From DATGZH01 sp035297265 (GTDB lineage Bacteria; Actinomycetota; Acidimicrobiia; Acidimicrobiales; RAAP-2), in the NCBI GenBank assembly GCA_035297265.1, contig DATGZH010000042.1, forward strand, positions 140,339-204,338: a stretch of DNA of 64,000 nucleotides, given 5' to 3'. The notes below the pieces were generated by a model that was not told the DNA's origin, ran no database searches, and saw nothing but the letters and a program-made list of their open reading frames with translations. The stretch's first letter is position 1. Every line of letters starts with the position of its first letter. Position numbers and translations under genes: made by a program. Shown here piece by piece: positions 8,854-17,615 of this stretch.

Positions 8854-9476
8854 GCCGGCCGCGCCTCGCCCTCGCCCTCGCCCTCGGGGTGGTCGTCACG
8901 ACCGCCGCCGGCTGCACGACCGCGGCGGCGCCGGGCGTGCACCTCGCGGCCGCGCACCGCACGACGACCACCGTCGCGCCGACCACGCTGCCGCCGACCA
9001 CGACGACCACGGTCGACCCCGGCTCCCTGCCCCAGACGAACCAGCTGCCCTCCGACGACGACCCGCTCTTCACGGCGCACATGGCAGACCTCTTTCAGGC
9101 GGTGGCGGAGGACGAGCCGGCCGAGGCGCTGCCCTCGTTCTTCCCGCTCTTGGCGTACATCGAGGTGAAGGGGATCAGCGACCCGATCCACGACTACGAG
9201 ACCCGGCTGATCCCCGACTTCGACGAGGACATCGACACGATCCACGCCGAGCTCGGGCCCGATGCCGACTCGGCCGTGATGACCGGGGTGAGCGTGCCGA
9301 CGTCGGCGGCCGAGTGGATCCTGCCGGGCGTCGAGTACAACAAGGGCAGCTACTGGCGGGTCTACGACACCGAGGTCGACTACACGGTCGACGGCCGGAG
9401 CGGCTCGTTCGAGGTCACCTCGATGATCTCCTGGCGTGGCGAGTGGTACGTGGTGCACCTCGGCGGCATCCGCTGA
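8850..9476 (+). CDS. Putative lipoprotein of unknown function
   Basis: The 208-residue protein has a signal peptide rich in Ala, Leu and Val ending in a lipobox-like TTAAGC (Cys about residue 22), then a Thr/Pro linker (TTTTVAPTTLPPTTTTT). The C-terminal 130 residues are acidic and probably form a mixed alpha/beta domain ending in a YRVYDTEVDY-like strand region and SMISWRGEWYVVHLGG. It should be anchored on the outer face of the membrane. I do not recognise the family. Translation is coupled to the dienelactone hydrolase. Confidence 0.7.
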   Translation: MSRPRLALALALGVVVTTAAGCTTAAAPGVHLAAAHRTTTTVAPTTLPPTTTTTVDPGSLPQTNQLPSDDDPLFTAHMADLFQAVAEDEPAEALPSFFPLLAYIEVKGISDPIHDYETRLIPDFDEDIDTIHAELGPDADSAVMTGVSVPTSAAEWILPGVEYNKGSYWRVYDTEVDYTVDGRSGSFEVTSMISWRGEWYVVHLGGIR

Positions 9477-9555
9477 GGGCGGCCCTCGACGGGACCGCCC
9501 CGGCCGTGGCAGGGTCGGACGCCACGGCCGGGAGGTGCGACATGGGAGGTGGGCG

Positions 9556-10020
9556 ATGGCGGTGACCGGGGGACGGCTGCACCACGCGGCGCTCTGCGTG
9601 GCCGACATGGAGGCCAGCCTGCGCTTCTACCGTGACGGCCTCGGGCTGGTCGAGCTCATGGACGAGGAGTTCGAGGGGGACTGGCCGGATCTGTTCGACG
9701 CGCCGAGCCGGGTCCTCCGCTCGCGCTTCCTCGGGGACCCCGCGGCCCCGGCGGCGGGTGTGGTCGAGCTCGTGGCCTTCCAGGGCGGGCTGCCCGACGG
9801 GGCGGCCCCGGCACCGCCGGCCAACGGCTTCTTCCTCCTCTCGTTCTACGTGGACCTCGAGGCCACACTCGAGCGGCTGGGTCGGCTCGAGCGGCCCGTC
9901 GGCCCCGTGCGGCGCATCGAGCAGGCCGGCCTGCGCGGGCCGGTGCAGATGGCGACCCTGCGCGACCCCGACGGGGTGCTCGTCGAGCTGATCGACGTCG
10001 GACCGGCGTCGGGGAGCTGA
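9556..10020 (+). CDS. VOC family (glyoxalase/dioxygenase fold) protein
   Basis: A 154-residue single-module VOC protein. It begins LHHAALCVADMEASLRFYRDGLGL, the classic opening of this fold, and ends with MATLRDPDGVLVELIDVG, which supplies a metal-ligand Glu. VOC proteins include glyoxalases, epimerases and extradiol dioxygenases. ATG 9556 is preceded by GGGAGGTGGG. The gene sits 80 bases after the lipoprotein and converges with the next amidohydrolase (4-base gap). Substrate unknown. Confidence 0.85.
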   Translation: MAVTGGRLHHAALCVADMEASLRFYRDGLGLVELMDEEFEGDWPDLFDAPSRVLRSRFLGDPAAPAAGVVELVAFQGGLPDGAAPAPPANGFFLLSFYVDLEATLERLGRLERPVGPVRRIEQAGLRGPVQMATLRDPDGVLVELIDVGPASGS

Positions 10021-10024
10021 CCGG

Positions 10025-11428
10025 TCACGAGGCGCTGGCGACCACCCGGCGCAACTCGGCCGCCGCCGCGCCCACCCAGGTCGGCTCGGTGACGGCGGCC
10101 AGGGCGAGCGCCTCGTCGCGCACCGGGTAGACGCGGCGGGCGTTGCCGCCGAGGATGGCGTTCTTCACGTCGTCGGTGAGCGGTGGGTAACCGAAGCGTT
10201 CCTGGTACGAGGGCGGGATCGTGAAGGCCCGGAAGGCGTCGATGAGCGGCTGGGGCGACCCGTACCAGACCGAGTCGGTACCCCAGAGGATGCGCTCGGG
10301 GCCGAGGGCCACGAGCAGCTTGCCGAGGACGTGCGCCGCCTCCGCCGGCCGCCGCAGCACGAGGTACCACGTGCTCCCGAGCTCGGCGTAGACGTTGGCC
10401 CCCGGCCCGATCCCCGCCAGGCGCAGGCTCTCGACCAGCCGGTCGACGCCCCCGCCGGGCCGACCCGGTTCGTAGGGGCCCTCTTCGTCCAGGGGGTCAC
10501 GCTCGTAGCCCGAGTGGTAGACGACGAACGTGAGGTCGGGGAAGGCCCGAGCCGCCGGCCCGATGTCCCTGGGCGAGGCGGCGGCGACCGAGACCGAAGG
10601 GATCGGCCCGCCGAGGCCCTTGTGCGCCGCCACCACCGTCGGGCCGAGCTGGCGCACGCGCTCGAGGAACGGCAGGCCCACCTCCTCGTCGTCGAGGAAC
10701 CAGCCGCCGCTCGGGCAGGCCGCGGTGGGCGGCCCGTAGAGCGTGTAGACCTTCCAGCCCGACGGCGAGAGCTCGTCGCGCCAGCCCTCCATGGCCTCGA
10801 GCTCGCCCGGCCCGAGGTTCGGGTGCACGATCGTGTGGGTCAGCACCCGGCCGGTTCCGGCATAGCGGTCGACGACGTCGCGGGCGGCGGCGATACCCGG
10901 GTTGGTGAGCACGTTGACGTCGGGCGGTCCGGGCGTCGACGTGAGCAGGGCCACCGCCGTCTCACTCGTGCCGAACACGTAGCTCGCCCAGGCGGCGCCG
11001 TCGACGGCCACCGGGTCGAGCCCGCCGCGCCAGCGGTCGGGGTCGACCATCTCGAGGAACGTGGCCAGGGCGCCGGCGCCGGGGTTGCCGAAGCGGTTGG
11101 GGTCGACCAGGTGGGTCTGGACGTCGACCACCGGCCCGTCGCCCCCGAAGGCCGCCGCCGCGGCGGCTTCGTCGCGCTCGGTCGCCTCGTCGAGGTCGAA
11201 GAAGCCGCCGCCGTGCGCCTCGTCGATGGCCCGGAGCGTGGCCGCGGTGCCCCGGCGGTCGTCGGCGTAGTCGGCGAGGTCCACGCCGAGCGCCCGGGCG
11301 CTGGCCGGGGCCACGTCCCGCCAACGGGCCACCGCCCGCCGATCCTCGGTCGTGGGTGGCAGCGGGGCGTACTCGTCGCTCGAGCGGGGTCGGAGCAGGG
11401 GCGGTACGGGTCGGGGCACCGGGGCCAC
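10025..11428 (-). CDS. Amidohydrolase family protein
   Basis: About 467 residues from GTG 11428. Longer in-frame starts exist, but they cover the divergent gene at 11496. The C-terminal two thirds are a TIM-barrel amidohydrolase: VVDVQTHLVDP, THTIVHPNLGPGE, VVAAHKGLG, VVYHSGYERD and RILWGTDSVWYGSP near the end. The N-terminal 100 residues are an alpha-helical extension ahead of the barrel. It resembles PF04909 proteins but is longer than the other members in this window, so it may have a distinct substrate. It is convergent with the VOC gene. Confidence 0.8.
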   Translation of the reverse strand: MAPVPRPVPPLLRPRSSDEYAPLPPTTEDRRAVARWRDVAPASARALGVDLADYADDRRGTAATLRAIDEAHGGGFFDLDEATERDEAAAAAAFGGDGPVVDVQTHLVDPNRFGNPGAGALATFLEMVDPDRWRGGLDPVAVDGAAWASYVFGTSETAVALLTSTPGPPDVNVLTNPGIAAARDVVDRYAGTGRVLTHTIVHPNLGPGELEAMEGWRDELSPSGWKVYTLYGPPTAACPSGGWFLDDEEVGLPFLERVRQLGPTVVAAHKGLGGPIPSVSVAAASPRDIGPAARAFPDLTFVVYHSGYERDPLDEEGPYEPGRPGGGVDRLVESLRLAGIGPGANVYAELGSTWYLVLRRPAEAAHVLGKLLVALGPERILWGTDSVWYGSPQPLIDAFRAFTIPPSYQERFGYPPLTDDVKNAILGGNARRVYPVRDEALALAAVTEPTWVGAAAAELRRVVASAS

Positions 11429-11495
11429 CTTCGCACACCGGGCGCCAGGGGAGCCCAGTTGGTGCCGCCGCCGCCCGACGGGCGACGATGAGCCG

Positions 11496-11843
11496 GTGAT
11501 CCTCGTCAGCTTCGACATCGACGGCACTCTCGAGGTGGGCGACCCGCCGGGGCCGGTGGGCCTCGACCTCGTGCGGGAGGCCAAGCGGCAGGGTCACGTC
11601 GTCGGCAGCTCCTCGGACCGGACCGTGGCCGAGCAGCGACGGCTGTGGGAGGCGGCCGGCATCGAGGTGGACTTCGTCGGCCACAAGCACCACCTCGGGG
11701 ACACGAAGCAGCGGTTCACCTGCACCCGCCTCGTCCACATCGGCGACACCCACGTGGACGAGTACTACGCCACCCTCGCCGGCTTCGAGTTCTGGCACGC
11801 CGACTCGGTGCCCGAGACGGGCACCCCCGGGTGGATCCTCTGA
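11496..11843 (+). CDS. Small HAD-like protein
   Basis: A 115-residue protein. SFDIDGTLE at residues 5-13 is the HAD motif I (DxDGT), GSSSDR carries a motif II Ser, and HIGDTHVDEYYA resembles the motif IV aspartate region. There is no room for a large cap domain. It could be a small phosphatase or a non-catalytic HAD fold; the usual motif III Lys is not obvious. GTG 11496 is chosen because an earlier ATG is out of frame. It is convergent with the APC permease gene 12 bases away. Confidence 0.6.
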   Translation: MILVSFDIDGTLEVGDPPGPVGLDLVREAKRQGHVVGSSSDRTVAEQRRLWEAAGIEVDFVGHKHHLGDTKQRFTCTRLVHIGDTHVDEYYATLAGFEFWHADSVPETGTPGWIL

Positions 11844-11855
11844 GGGTCGGGCGGC

Positions 11856-13724
11856 TCAGGGACGTTTGAGTCGGAAGCGCACTCGGGCGACGACGAGGTC
11901 CGTGCGGTGCCGGAGCGAGGCCGAGAGCGCCAGGTCCAGCTGGTTGTGGAGCACCCGGTAGCGCAGCTTGGAGGGGATCACCACCGGGATCAGCACGATC
12001 ACCTGGGTGTCGGGCCGGGCCCGTAGCTCGTCGATGAAGCCCACGATCGGACGCACGACCGAGGCGTACTCGGTGTGCAACACCTCGAGCGGCACACCGC
12101 AGTGCCACTTGTCCCACTGGGCCCGCACCTGGTCCTCGGTCAGCCCCCCGATCTGACCGTCGTCGTAGGAGACGGTGACCCCGATCACCTGGTCGCTGAT
12201 GCTCAGGGCCTGGGCCACCGCCATCTCCGAGACCCGCGAGACCCCGTTCACCGGCACCACGACCACCGTGTGGGCCTTGCGGCGGGGGAAGGGTGGTGTG
12301 GCACCGAAGCCGAGCTCGTCGCCGACCGCCTTGTAGTAGGCCTCAATGCGGCGGAAGAGGAGAATGAAGAGCGGGATCGCTACGACGACCACCCAGGCCC
12401 CCTCGGTGAACTTCGACACGAGGAAGACGAGGGTGGCGATGCCGGTGACGACGGCGCCCACTCCGTTCACGACGGCCCGTCGTCGCCAGCCGGGGGACCG
12501 GACCCTGCGCCAGTGCACGACGAGACCGGCCTGCGACAGCGTGAACCCCGTGAACACCCCGATGGCGAAGAGCGGTATCAAGGTGTTGGTGTTCCCCCCG
12601 ACCGCGACGAGCAGGGCGGCCGAGAAGCCGAAGAGGAAGAGGATGCCGTTGCCGAACACCAGGCGGTCGTCGCGCAACGAGAAGAGGTGGGGGACGTAGT
12701 TGTCCCGGGCGAGGAGGCTCGTGAGCACGGGCAGCCCCCCGAAGGAGGTGTTCGCCGCGAGGGCCAGCGAGATGGTGATGGCCATCGACACGATGTAGTA
12801 GGCCCAGTTCCGCCCGACGGCCTCGCCCATGATCTGGCTGAGCACGGTCTGGGTGGTGTTGGGCGTGACGTGGAACTTGTCGGCCAGGATGGCCAGCCCG
12901 ATCAGCATCACGCCGAGGATCGAGCCGAGGAGGACCTCGGTGCGCTTCGCCCGGATCGCCCGGGGCTCCTTGAACAGCGGCACGCCGTTGGCGATGGCCT
13001 CGACCCCGGTGAGCGCGCTGCAACCGGCCGAGAAGGCCTTCAGCACGAGGAGGAGCCCGATGGGCGCCAGCGCCGTGGTGGCCACCACCGGCTTGCCCGG
13101 TTGGGGCGCTCCTTCGGCCAGTGGGTGGATGAGACCGACCGCGATGATGGCCAGGAGCCCGACGATGAAAACGAGCGTCGGGAGGAGGAAGGCCCGGGCG
13201 CTCTCGGCCAGGCCGCGCAGGTTGAGCGCGGTGATGAAGACGAGGATGGCGAGGCAGAGGGGCACGATGCCGGGTTTGAGCGCGGGGAAGGCCGAGACGA
13301 GGGTCGCCACGCCGGCGGCGATGGAGACCGCAACCGTGAGCGTGTAGTCGACGATGAGCGCCGCCCCGGCCACCTGGCTCGTGCGGGGCCCGAAGTTGTC
13401 GCGCGAGACCGCGTAGGCCCCGCCACCGTGGGGGTAGGCGTCGATGACCTGGCGGTAGGAGATCACCAGGATCACGAGCAGGACCACGATGGCCCCGGAG
13501 ATGGGCAGGATCAGGTGGAGGGCGCTCAGCCCCGCCGTGGCCAGGACGACGAGGATGGCCTCGGGCCCGTACGCCACGGACGTGAGGGCGTCGAGCGAGA
13601 GGGCGGACAGCCCCTCGACCGGGGTGATCTGCTCCTTGGCCGCTTCGCTCGAACGCAGCGGCCGCCCGAGGAGCACCCGCCGGATCGGTCCGGTCGTGGC
13701 GTGCTGTTCGCCGGCCGCCGGCAC
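11856..13724 (-). CDS. APC superfamily permease with C-terminal cytosolic domain
   Basis: A roughly 622-residue membrane transporter. About twelve hydrophobic segments run from residue 45 to 470, starting with LSLDALTSVAYGPEAILVVLATAG, a typical TM1 of amino-acid/polyamine/cation permeases. ANTSFGGLPVLTSLLARDN and the helices near it also match. The last 140 residues (HTVVVVPVNGVSRVSEMAVAQAL onward) form a soluble domain seen in actinobacterial and cyanobacterial relatives. The substrate is probably an amino acid or K+. Start GTG 13724 is supported by a TATAGT hexamer 7 bases upstream, suggesting a leaderless mRNA. It is divergent from the MFS gene. Confidence 0.85.
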   Translation of the reverse strand: MPAAGEQHATTGPIRRVLLGRPLRSSEAAKEQITPVEGLSALSLDALTSVAYGPEAILVVLATAGLSALHLILPISGAIVVLLVILVISYRQVIDAYPHGGGAYAVSRDNFGPRTSQVAGAALIVDYTLTVAVSIAAGVATLVSAFPALKPGIVPLCLAILVFITALNLRGLAESARAFLLPTLVFIVGLLAIIAVGLIHPLAEGAPQPGKPVVATTALAPIGLLLVLKAFSAGCSALTGVEAIANGVPLFKEPRAIRAKRTEVLLGSILGVMLIGLAILADKFHVTPNTTQTVLSQIMGEAVGRNWAYYIVSMAITISLALAANTSFGGLPVLTSLLARDNYVPHLFSLRDDRLVFGNGILFLFGFSAALLVAVGGNTNTLIPLFAIGVFTGFTLSQAGLVVHWRRVRSPGWRRRAVVNGVGAVVTGIATLVFLVSKFTEGAWVVVVAIPLFILLFRRIEAYYKAVGDELGFGATPPFPRRKAHTVVVVPVNGVSRVSEMAVAQALSISDQVIGVTVSYDDGQIGGLTEDQVRAQWDKWHCGVPLEVLHTEYASVVRPIVGFIDELRARPDTQVIVLIPVVIPSKLRYRVLHNQLDLALSASLRHRTDLVVARVRFRLKRP

Positions 13725-13737
13725 GCAGGCGACTATA
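13725..13737 (-). promoter_or_regulatory. Leaderless -10 element for APC permease
   Basis: On the minus strand TATAGT (13737-13732) lies 7 bases before the GTG start at 13724 and there is no Shine-Dalgarno sequence. The hexamer fits the actinobacterial -10 consensus TANNNT at the distance expected if transcription starts at or next to the start codon. Confidence 0.6.
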
Positions 13738-13816
13738 AGTGACTCGCAGCCGCGTAGGAGCGACAGGCACCGTCGGTGGCTTGCCGTACGGCTCGCCGGG
13801 GTAGAGCATCGCGATC

Positions 13817-15436
13817 GTGACGGCAAGGGACACCGTCGGATCGACAACCGACCAAACGATCGCTGGTCTCCCGACGAAACAAGGCGGCTACGGGTCGCCC
13901 GCACAGGCCGTGGCCCTCGCCACGCTGTGCCTCGTCCTCTTCCTCACGTTCCTGGACAACACCATCGTCAGCGCGGCCTTGGCCGACATCCAGAGCAGCC
14001 TGCATGCCGGAGTGACTGGGCTCCAGTGGGTCATCAACGGTTACGCGCTCGCCTTCGCCAGCCTGATGTTGGCCGGCGGGATGCTCGGCGACATCTACGG
14101 TCGCAAGAAGGTCACTCTCGCCGGGGTGGCCATCTTCTGCGCCGGTTCGGTCATCGCCGCGGTGGCGCCCAACATCGACGTGCTCACCGCCGGCCGGGTC
14201 GTGATGGGCGTCGGGGCGGCGGCATCGGAGCCGGGCACGCTGTCCATCATCCGCCACGTCTATCCCGACCGCGGGACACGGGCCGACGCCCTCGGTCTCT
14301 GGGCCGCGGTCTCGGGTCTGGCGCTGGCACTCGGCCCCGTGATCGGCGGCACGCTCGACGGGATCTGGGACTGGCGGGCCATCTTCTGGTTCAACCTCGT
14401 CTTCGGGGTGGTGGCCTTCGCCATGGCCGGCTTCTTCGTCCCGGAGAGTGCGGACCCGGAAGGTCGACGGGTCGACCTGCCGGGCGTCGTGCTCGCCGCT
14501 GCGGCGATCGCCTCCCTCTCCTTCGCCGTCATCCAGGGGGAGGAGTCGGGCTATCGAACGTGGTGGATCGACCTGCTCTTCGGTCTGGCCGTCGTGTGTT
14601 TCGTTCTCTTCCTGATCGTGGAGCGGAGGTCGAAGAGCCCGATGCTCGACCTCAAGTTCTTCCGCCGGCCGGCGTTCGCCGGGTCCAACTTCGTCGCCTT
14701 CGCGACCTATTTCGGGACGTTCTCGATCTTCTTCTTCACGGCCCTCTACGTGGAGGTGGTGGGCAACACGACACCCTTCCAGCTGGCGGTGGACTTCGTG
14801 CCGATGGCCGTCGGCATGGTCGTCGCTTCGGCCCTCACCGGACCCTGGGTGGCCCGGATCGGCGCCCGGATCCCGATGACCCTCGGCTGTCTTCTCGCCG
14901 GCGGGGGCATCCTCGCCACCCACTCGGTCCTCCAGCCGAACTCGGGGTTCTCGACCCTCGGCTGGGTCCTGCCGATCGCCGGCGTGGGTTTCGGGATGGC
15001 CCTCGTGCCCGTCACCACCTCGGCCCTCACCGTCGTGCCGCCCAACCGGTCGGGCATGGCCGCGTCGACCACCAACACCAGCCGGGAGCTCGGGGCGGTC
15101 TTCGGGGTGGCCGTGCTCGGCTCGATCGTGAACTCCCAGCTGACCGGCAACCTCGTGGCCCGGTTGCGGGCGCTGCACCTGCCGACGAGCATCCAACAGC
15201 TGGCCCTGTCGGCGGTCACCCACGGCGGCCTCACCAGCTCGGCCGCATCGCAGGCCGCGCACAGCTCGAACTCGACGGTGTCGAAGATCGCCACCGAGGT
15301 CGAGCAGGCCGCCTGGGCCGCCTTCGGCTCGGGCCTGCGGCTCGCCCTCCTCCTCTCGGGGCTGCTCATCCTGGCCGGCGCGGTGGTCGCCTTCTTCACG
15401 ATCCACGTGCCCGGGGGTGAGACCTACGAGCTGTGA
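13817..15436 (+). CDS. MFS transporter, DHA2 (EmrB/QacA-like) family
   Basis: A 539-residue, probably 14-helix, drug/proton antiporter-like protein. TM1 has LFLTFLDNTIVSAAL, close to the DHA2 LDxTIVNVALP signature. GDIYGRKKVT near residue 90 is MFS motif A, and the loop GLALGPVIGG-like segment (LALALGPVIGGTLDG) is motif C of exporters. It begins at GTG 13817. A role in efflux of toxic compounds or metabolites is likely; the substrate is unknown. It is divergent from the APC permease and 28 bases upstream of the DJ-1/PfpI gene. Confidence 0.9.
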   Translation: MTARDTVGSTTDQTIAGLPTKQGGYGSPAQAVALATLCLVLFLTFLDNTIVSAALADIQSSLHAGVTGLQWVINGYALAFASLMLAGGMLGDIYGRKKVTLAGVAIFCAGSVIAAVAPNIDVLTAGRVVMGVGAAASEPGTLSIIRHVYPDRGTRADALGLWAAVSGLALALGPVIGGTLDGIWDWRAIFWFNLVFGVVAFAMAGFFVPESADPEGRRVDLPGVVLAAAAIASLSFAVIQGEESGYRTWWIDLLFGLAVVCFVLFLIVERRSKSPMLDLKFFRRPAFAGSNFVAFATYFGTFSIFFFTALYVEVVGNTTPFQLAVDFVPMAVGMVVASALTGPWVARIGARIPMTLGCLLAGGGILATHSVLQPNSGFSTLGWVLPIAGVGFGMALVPVTTSALTVVPPNRSGMAASTTNTSRELGAVFGVAVLGSIVNSQLTGNLVARLRALHLPTSIQQLALSAVTHGGLTSSAASQAAHSSNSTVSKIATEVEQAAWAAFGSGLRLALLLSGLLILAGAVVAFFTIHVPGGETYEL

Positions 15437-15452
15437 CGGGGTGGGTCTGCCG

Positions 15453-15464
15453 TAGCGTTGGCCC
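15453..15464 (+). promoter_or_regulatory. Leaderless -10 element for DJ-1/PfpI gene
   Basis: TAGCGT at 15453-15458 is followed by six bases and the GTG start at 15465. No Shine-Dalgarno is visible. This fits a leaderless transcript, so the gene may be transcribed separately from the MFS gene just upstream. Confidence 0.5.
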
Positions 15465-16061
15465 GTGCGCATCGACGTCATCTGCTACGACGGCTTCGAC
15501 GAGCTCGACGCCATCGGGCCGCTCGAGGTGTTCCGCAACGCCGAACGGCTCGGGGCCGGCTTCACCACCCGGCTGGTGACCAGGACCAAGGTCGAGCGCG
15601 TCACCGGCAGCCATGGCCTCCGCCTCGTGCCGGACGGCGTCTTCGAGCCGGGTGGCGACCTCGTGCTCGTTCCCGGCGGCAGCTGGGTGGCCCGGGCCGA
15701 CGTCGGAGCCTGGGGCGAGGTGCAGCGAGGCGACTGGATGCCGCTCCTGGCCGAGGCGGCGCAACAGGGGAGCGTGATGGCGGCGGTCTGCACGGGCACG
15801 ATGCTGCTCGCCCACGCCGGCGTCGTCGGCCGTCGGCGGGCCGGCACCCATCACAGCGCCCTCGACGACCTCGCGGCGACGGGCGCGACCGTCGTCACCG
15901 ACCGGGTGGTGGACGACGGTGACCTCGTGACCTCCGGCGGGGTGACGTCGGGCATCGACCTCGCCCTCTGGCTGGTCGAGCGTTTCTCCTCCGCCGAGGT
16001 CGCCGACGCCGTCGCCGACGTCATGGAGTACCGGCGCGAGCGGCCCGCCGGCGTGAGCTGA
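15465..16061 (+). CDS. DJ-1/PfpI family protein
   Basis: A 198-residue class I glutamine-amidotransferase-like fold. AVCTGTMLLAHAG carries the nucleophile-elbow Cys and is followed by GTHHSALDDL with His. The N-terminus (VICYDGFDELDAIGPLEVF) resembles isonitrile hydratase-like and AraC-associated DJ-1 proteins. It could be a hydratase, chaperone or glyoxalase. The gene ends 7 bases before the convergent SDR gene. Confidence 0.85.
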   Translation: MRIDVICYDGFDELDAIGPLEVFRNAERLGAGFTTRLVTRTKVERVTGSHGLRLVPDGVFEPGGDLVLVPGGSWVARADVGAWGEVQRGDWMPLLAEAAQQGSVMAAVCTGTMLLAHAGVVGRRRAGTHHSALDDLAATGATVVTDRVVDDGDLVTSGGVTSGIDLALWLVERFSSAEVADAVADVMEYRRERPAGVS

Positions 16062-16068
16062 ACCGACC

Positions 16069-16884
16069 TCAGTCAGCCAGACCGAGCAGGCGGGTCACGC
16101 CGTGGTCCCGGCCCGCCGTGTAACCCCCGTCGACGGCGAACGCGAGGCCGGTCACGAACGAGGCCTCGTCGGAGAGGAGGAACGCCGCGGCCGCGGCGAT
16201 CTCCGACGGCCGGCCCATCCGCCCGAGGGCGTGCTCCTGCACCATGCCGTGGAGCGGCTCCTCCATGCCGGGCATCGAGGAGATGACGTCGGTCATCGGC
16301 GTCTCGATGAAGCCCGGGCAGATCGTGTTCACCCGGATGCCTCGTCGGCCGTAGTCGATGGCCATGTTCTTCGTCAGCAGCACGACGCCGCCCTTCGAGG
16401 CGTTGTAGACGCTCCCGCCGGCCGTGCCCTCGAGCCCCTCGATGCTGGCCACCGTGACCACCGAGCCCCGCCCGGCTCCGAGCGGGTCCTGCTCGAGCAT
16501 CTGGGTGATGGCGTACTTGGCGGCGAGGAACGTGCCGGTCAGGTTGACCGCCAGGACCCGGTCCCACTCCTTGGTCGGCAGCTGGTGCACGGCCCCGGCC
16601 CCGGCGACCCCGGCCGCGGTGAAGAGCCCGTCGACCCGGCCGAACGCGGCGACCGTCGCGGCCACCAGATCACGCACCGAGGCTTCGTCGGTCACGTCAC
16701 AGTGGCTGGCCGCCCACGACCCGCCCCCGGGGGTGGCCGCCGGGTCGGCCGGTGGCGCCGTCGCCTCGGTGACGTCGGCCCCCATGACGTTGGCCCCCTC
16801 CTCGAGGAGGCGGGCCGCGGTGGCCCGCCCGATGCCCGAGGCCGCCCCGGTGACGATCACTGTCCTGCCGGCGAGTCCGCGCAT
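16069..16884 (-). CDS. Short-chain dehydrogenase/reductase
   Basis: A 271-residue classical SDR with TGAASGIGRATA at the cofactor site, a TAAGVAGAG motif in place of NNAG, VASIEG with catalytic Ser and YNASKGG with Tyr/Lys, and FAVDGGYTAG near the C-terminus. Asp after strand 2 (MGADVTE) suggests NAD(H). ATG 16884 has AAGGAG seven bases upstream. It is divergent from a TetR regulator 84 bases away, which probably controls it through the palindrome at 16946-16964. Confidence 0.88.
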   Translation of the reverse strand: MRGLAGRTVIVTGAASGIGRATAARLLEEGANVMGADVTEATAPPADPAATPGGGSWAASHCDVTDEASVRDLVAATVAAFGRVDGLFTAAGVAGAGAVHQLPTKEWDRVLAVNLTGTFLAAKYAITQMLEQDPLGAGRGSVVTVASIEGLEGTAGGSVYNASKGGVVLLTKNMAIDYGRRGIRVNTICPGFIETPMTDVISSMPGMEEPLHGMVQEHALGRMGRPSEIAAAAAFLLSDEASFVTGLAFAVDGGYTAGRDHGVTRLLGLAD

Positions 16885-16945
16885 GTCGCACTCCTTCTCT
16901 CGCCGCCAACCGTGGCACGGCGGCCGGCCGCTTGTCCCTGAGTGG

Positions 16946-16964
16946 ACAAAAGGATATCTTTTGT
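16946..16964. promoter_or_regulatory. Palindromic operator candidate for the TetR regulator
   Basis: ACAAAAG-GATAT-CTTTTGT has perfect 7-base arms with a 5-base spacer, in an AT-rich island of otherwise GC-rich DNA. It overlaps the probable -10 (TATCTT, 16955-16960) of the TetR gene and lies between two divergent genes. A second inverted pair, TGTCC (16933-16937) with GGACA (16944-16948), adjoins it. TetR-family proteins typically bind such sites and repress themselves and the divergent gene. Confidence 0.65.
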
Positions 16965-16968
16965 TCAT

Positions 16969-17583
16969 ATGTCCAGCCGGGCCGATGTTCTCGGGGCGGC
17001 ACCGTCGGCGGAGCGGCCGACCGAGGAGCGCCTCCTCGATGCGGCCGAGCATTGCATCGGACGGTTCGGCCTCGGGCGACTCTCCATGCACGACGTGGCC
17101 CAGCAGGCCGGGCTCTCCCGCTCCACCGTCTACCTGCACTTCGCCGACCGGGCGGCGCTGATCGACGCGGTGCTCGCCCGGGCCGCCACCCGCTTCGTGG
17201 CTTCGAGCGAAGCCGCGGTCCGGCGCCGGCGCACGCTGGCCGGGCAGGTGGGCGAGGCGGCCGTGTTCATCCTCGCCCACCGAACCGACGAGATCTTCAC
17301 GGTGCGCTCGCCGGCCGAGGGCGAGAGCCTGCTGGCCGTGCTGCTGGCCGCCCAGGCCGAACGGCTCGTGACCGCCTGGGTGGCCTTCTGGCGGCCGTTC
17401 CTGGACGACGCGGTGGCCCGGGGCGAGGTCCGACCGGGCCTCGACATCGCCCAGGCCGGCGAGTGGATCGTGCGGATGCTGCTCTCGTTCGCGGTGATGC
17501 CCGCGGCGACCTTCGACGTGGACGACCCCGAGGCCGTGCGGGAGTTCGTCCGCCAACACCTGGTACAAGGCCTGGCCCCCTGA
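16969..17583 (+). CDS. TetR family transcriptional regulator
   Basis: A 204-residue regulator. Residues 15-65 hold the TetR helix-turn-helix: RLLDAAEHCIGRFGLGRLSM, DVAQQAGLSRSTVYLHF. The C-terminal 130 residues are helical and would bind a small ligand. ATG 16969 is preferred over the in-frame GTG 16942, which lies in the operator and adds an atypical leader. It is divergent from the SDR gene and upstream of an LLM oxidoreductase (33-base gap), so it probably represses both. Confidence 0.9.
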   Translation: MSSRADVLGAAPSAERPTEERLLDAAEHCIGRFGLGRLSMHDVAQQAGLSRSTVYLHFADRAALIDAVLARAATRFVASSEAAVRRRRTLAGQVGEAAVFILAHRTDEIFTVRSPAEGESLLAVLLAAQAERLVTAWVAFWRPFLDDAVARGEVRPGLDIAQAGEWIVRMLLSFAVMPAATFDVDDPEAVREFVRQHLVQGLAP

Positions 17584-17615
17584 GGGGCCGGGCTCCGAAA
17601 GGAAGGAAAGCGACG

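Noticed and set aside
12075..13742. Long open frame opposite the APC permease gene
   Set aside because: A GC-rich antisense frame without recognisable domains; the permease on the other strand is clearly real.
16942..16968. Upstream GTG start for the TetR regulator
   Set aside because: It would lie inside the operator and add residues unlike TetR N-termini.
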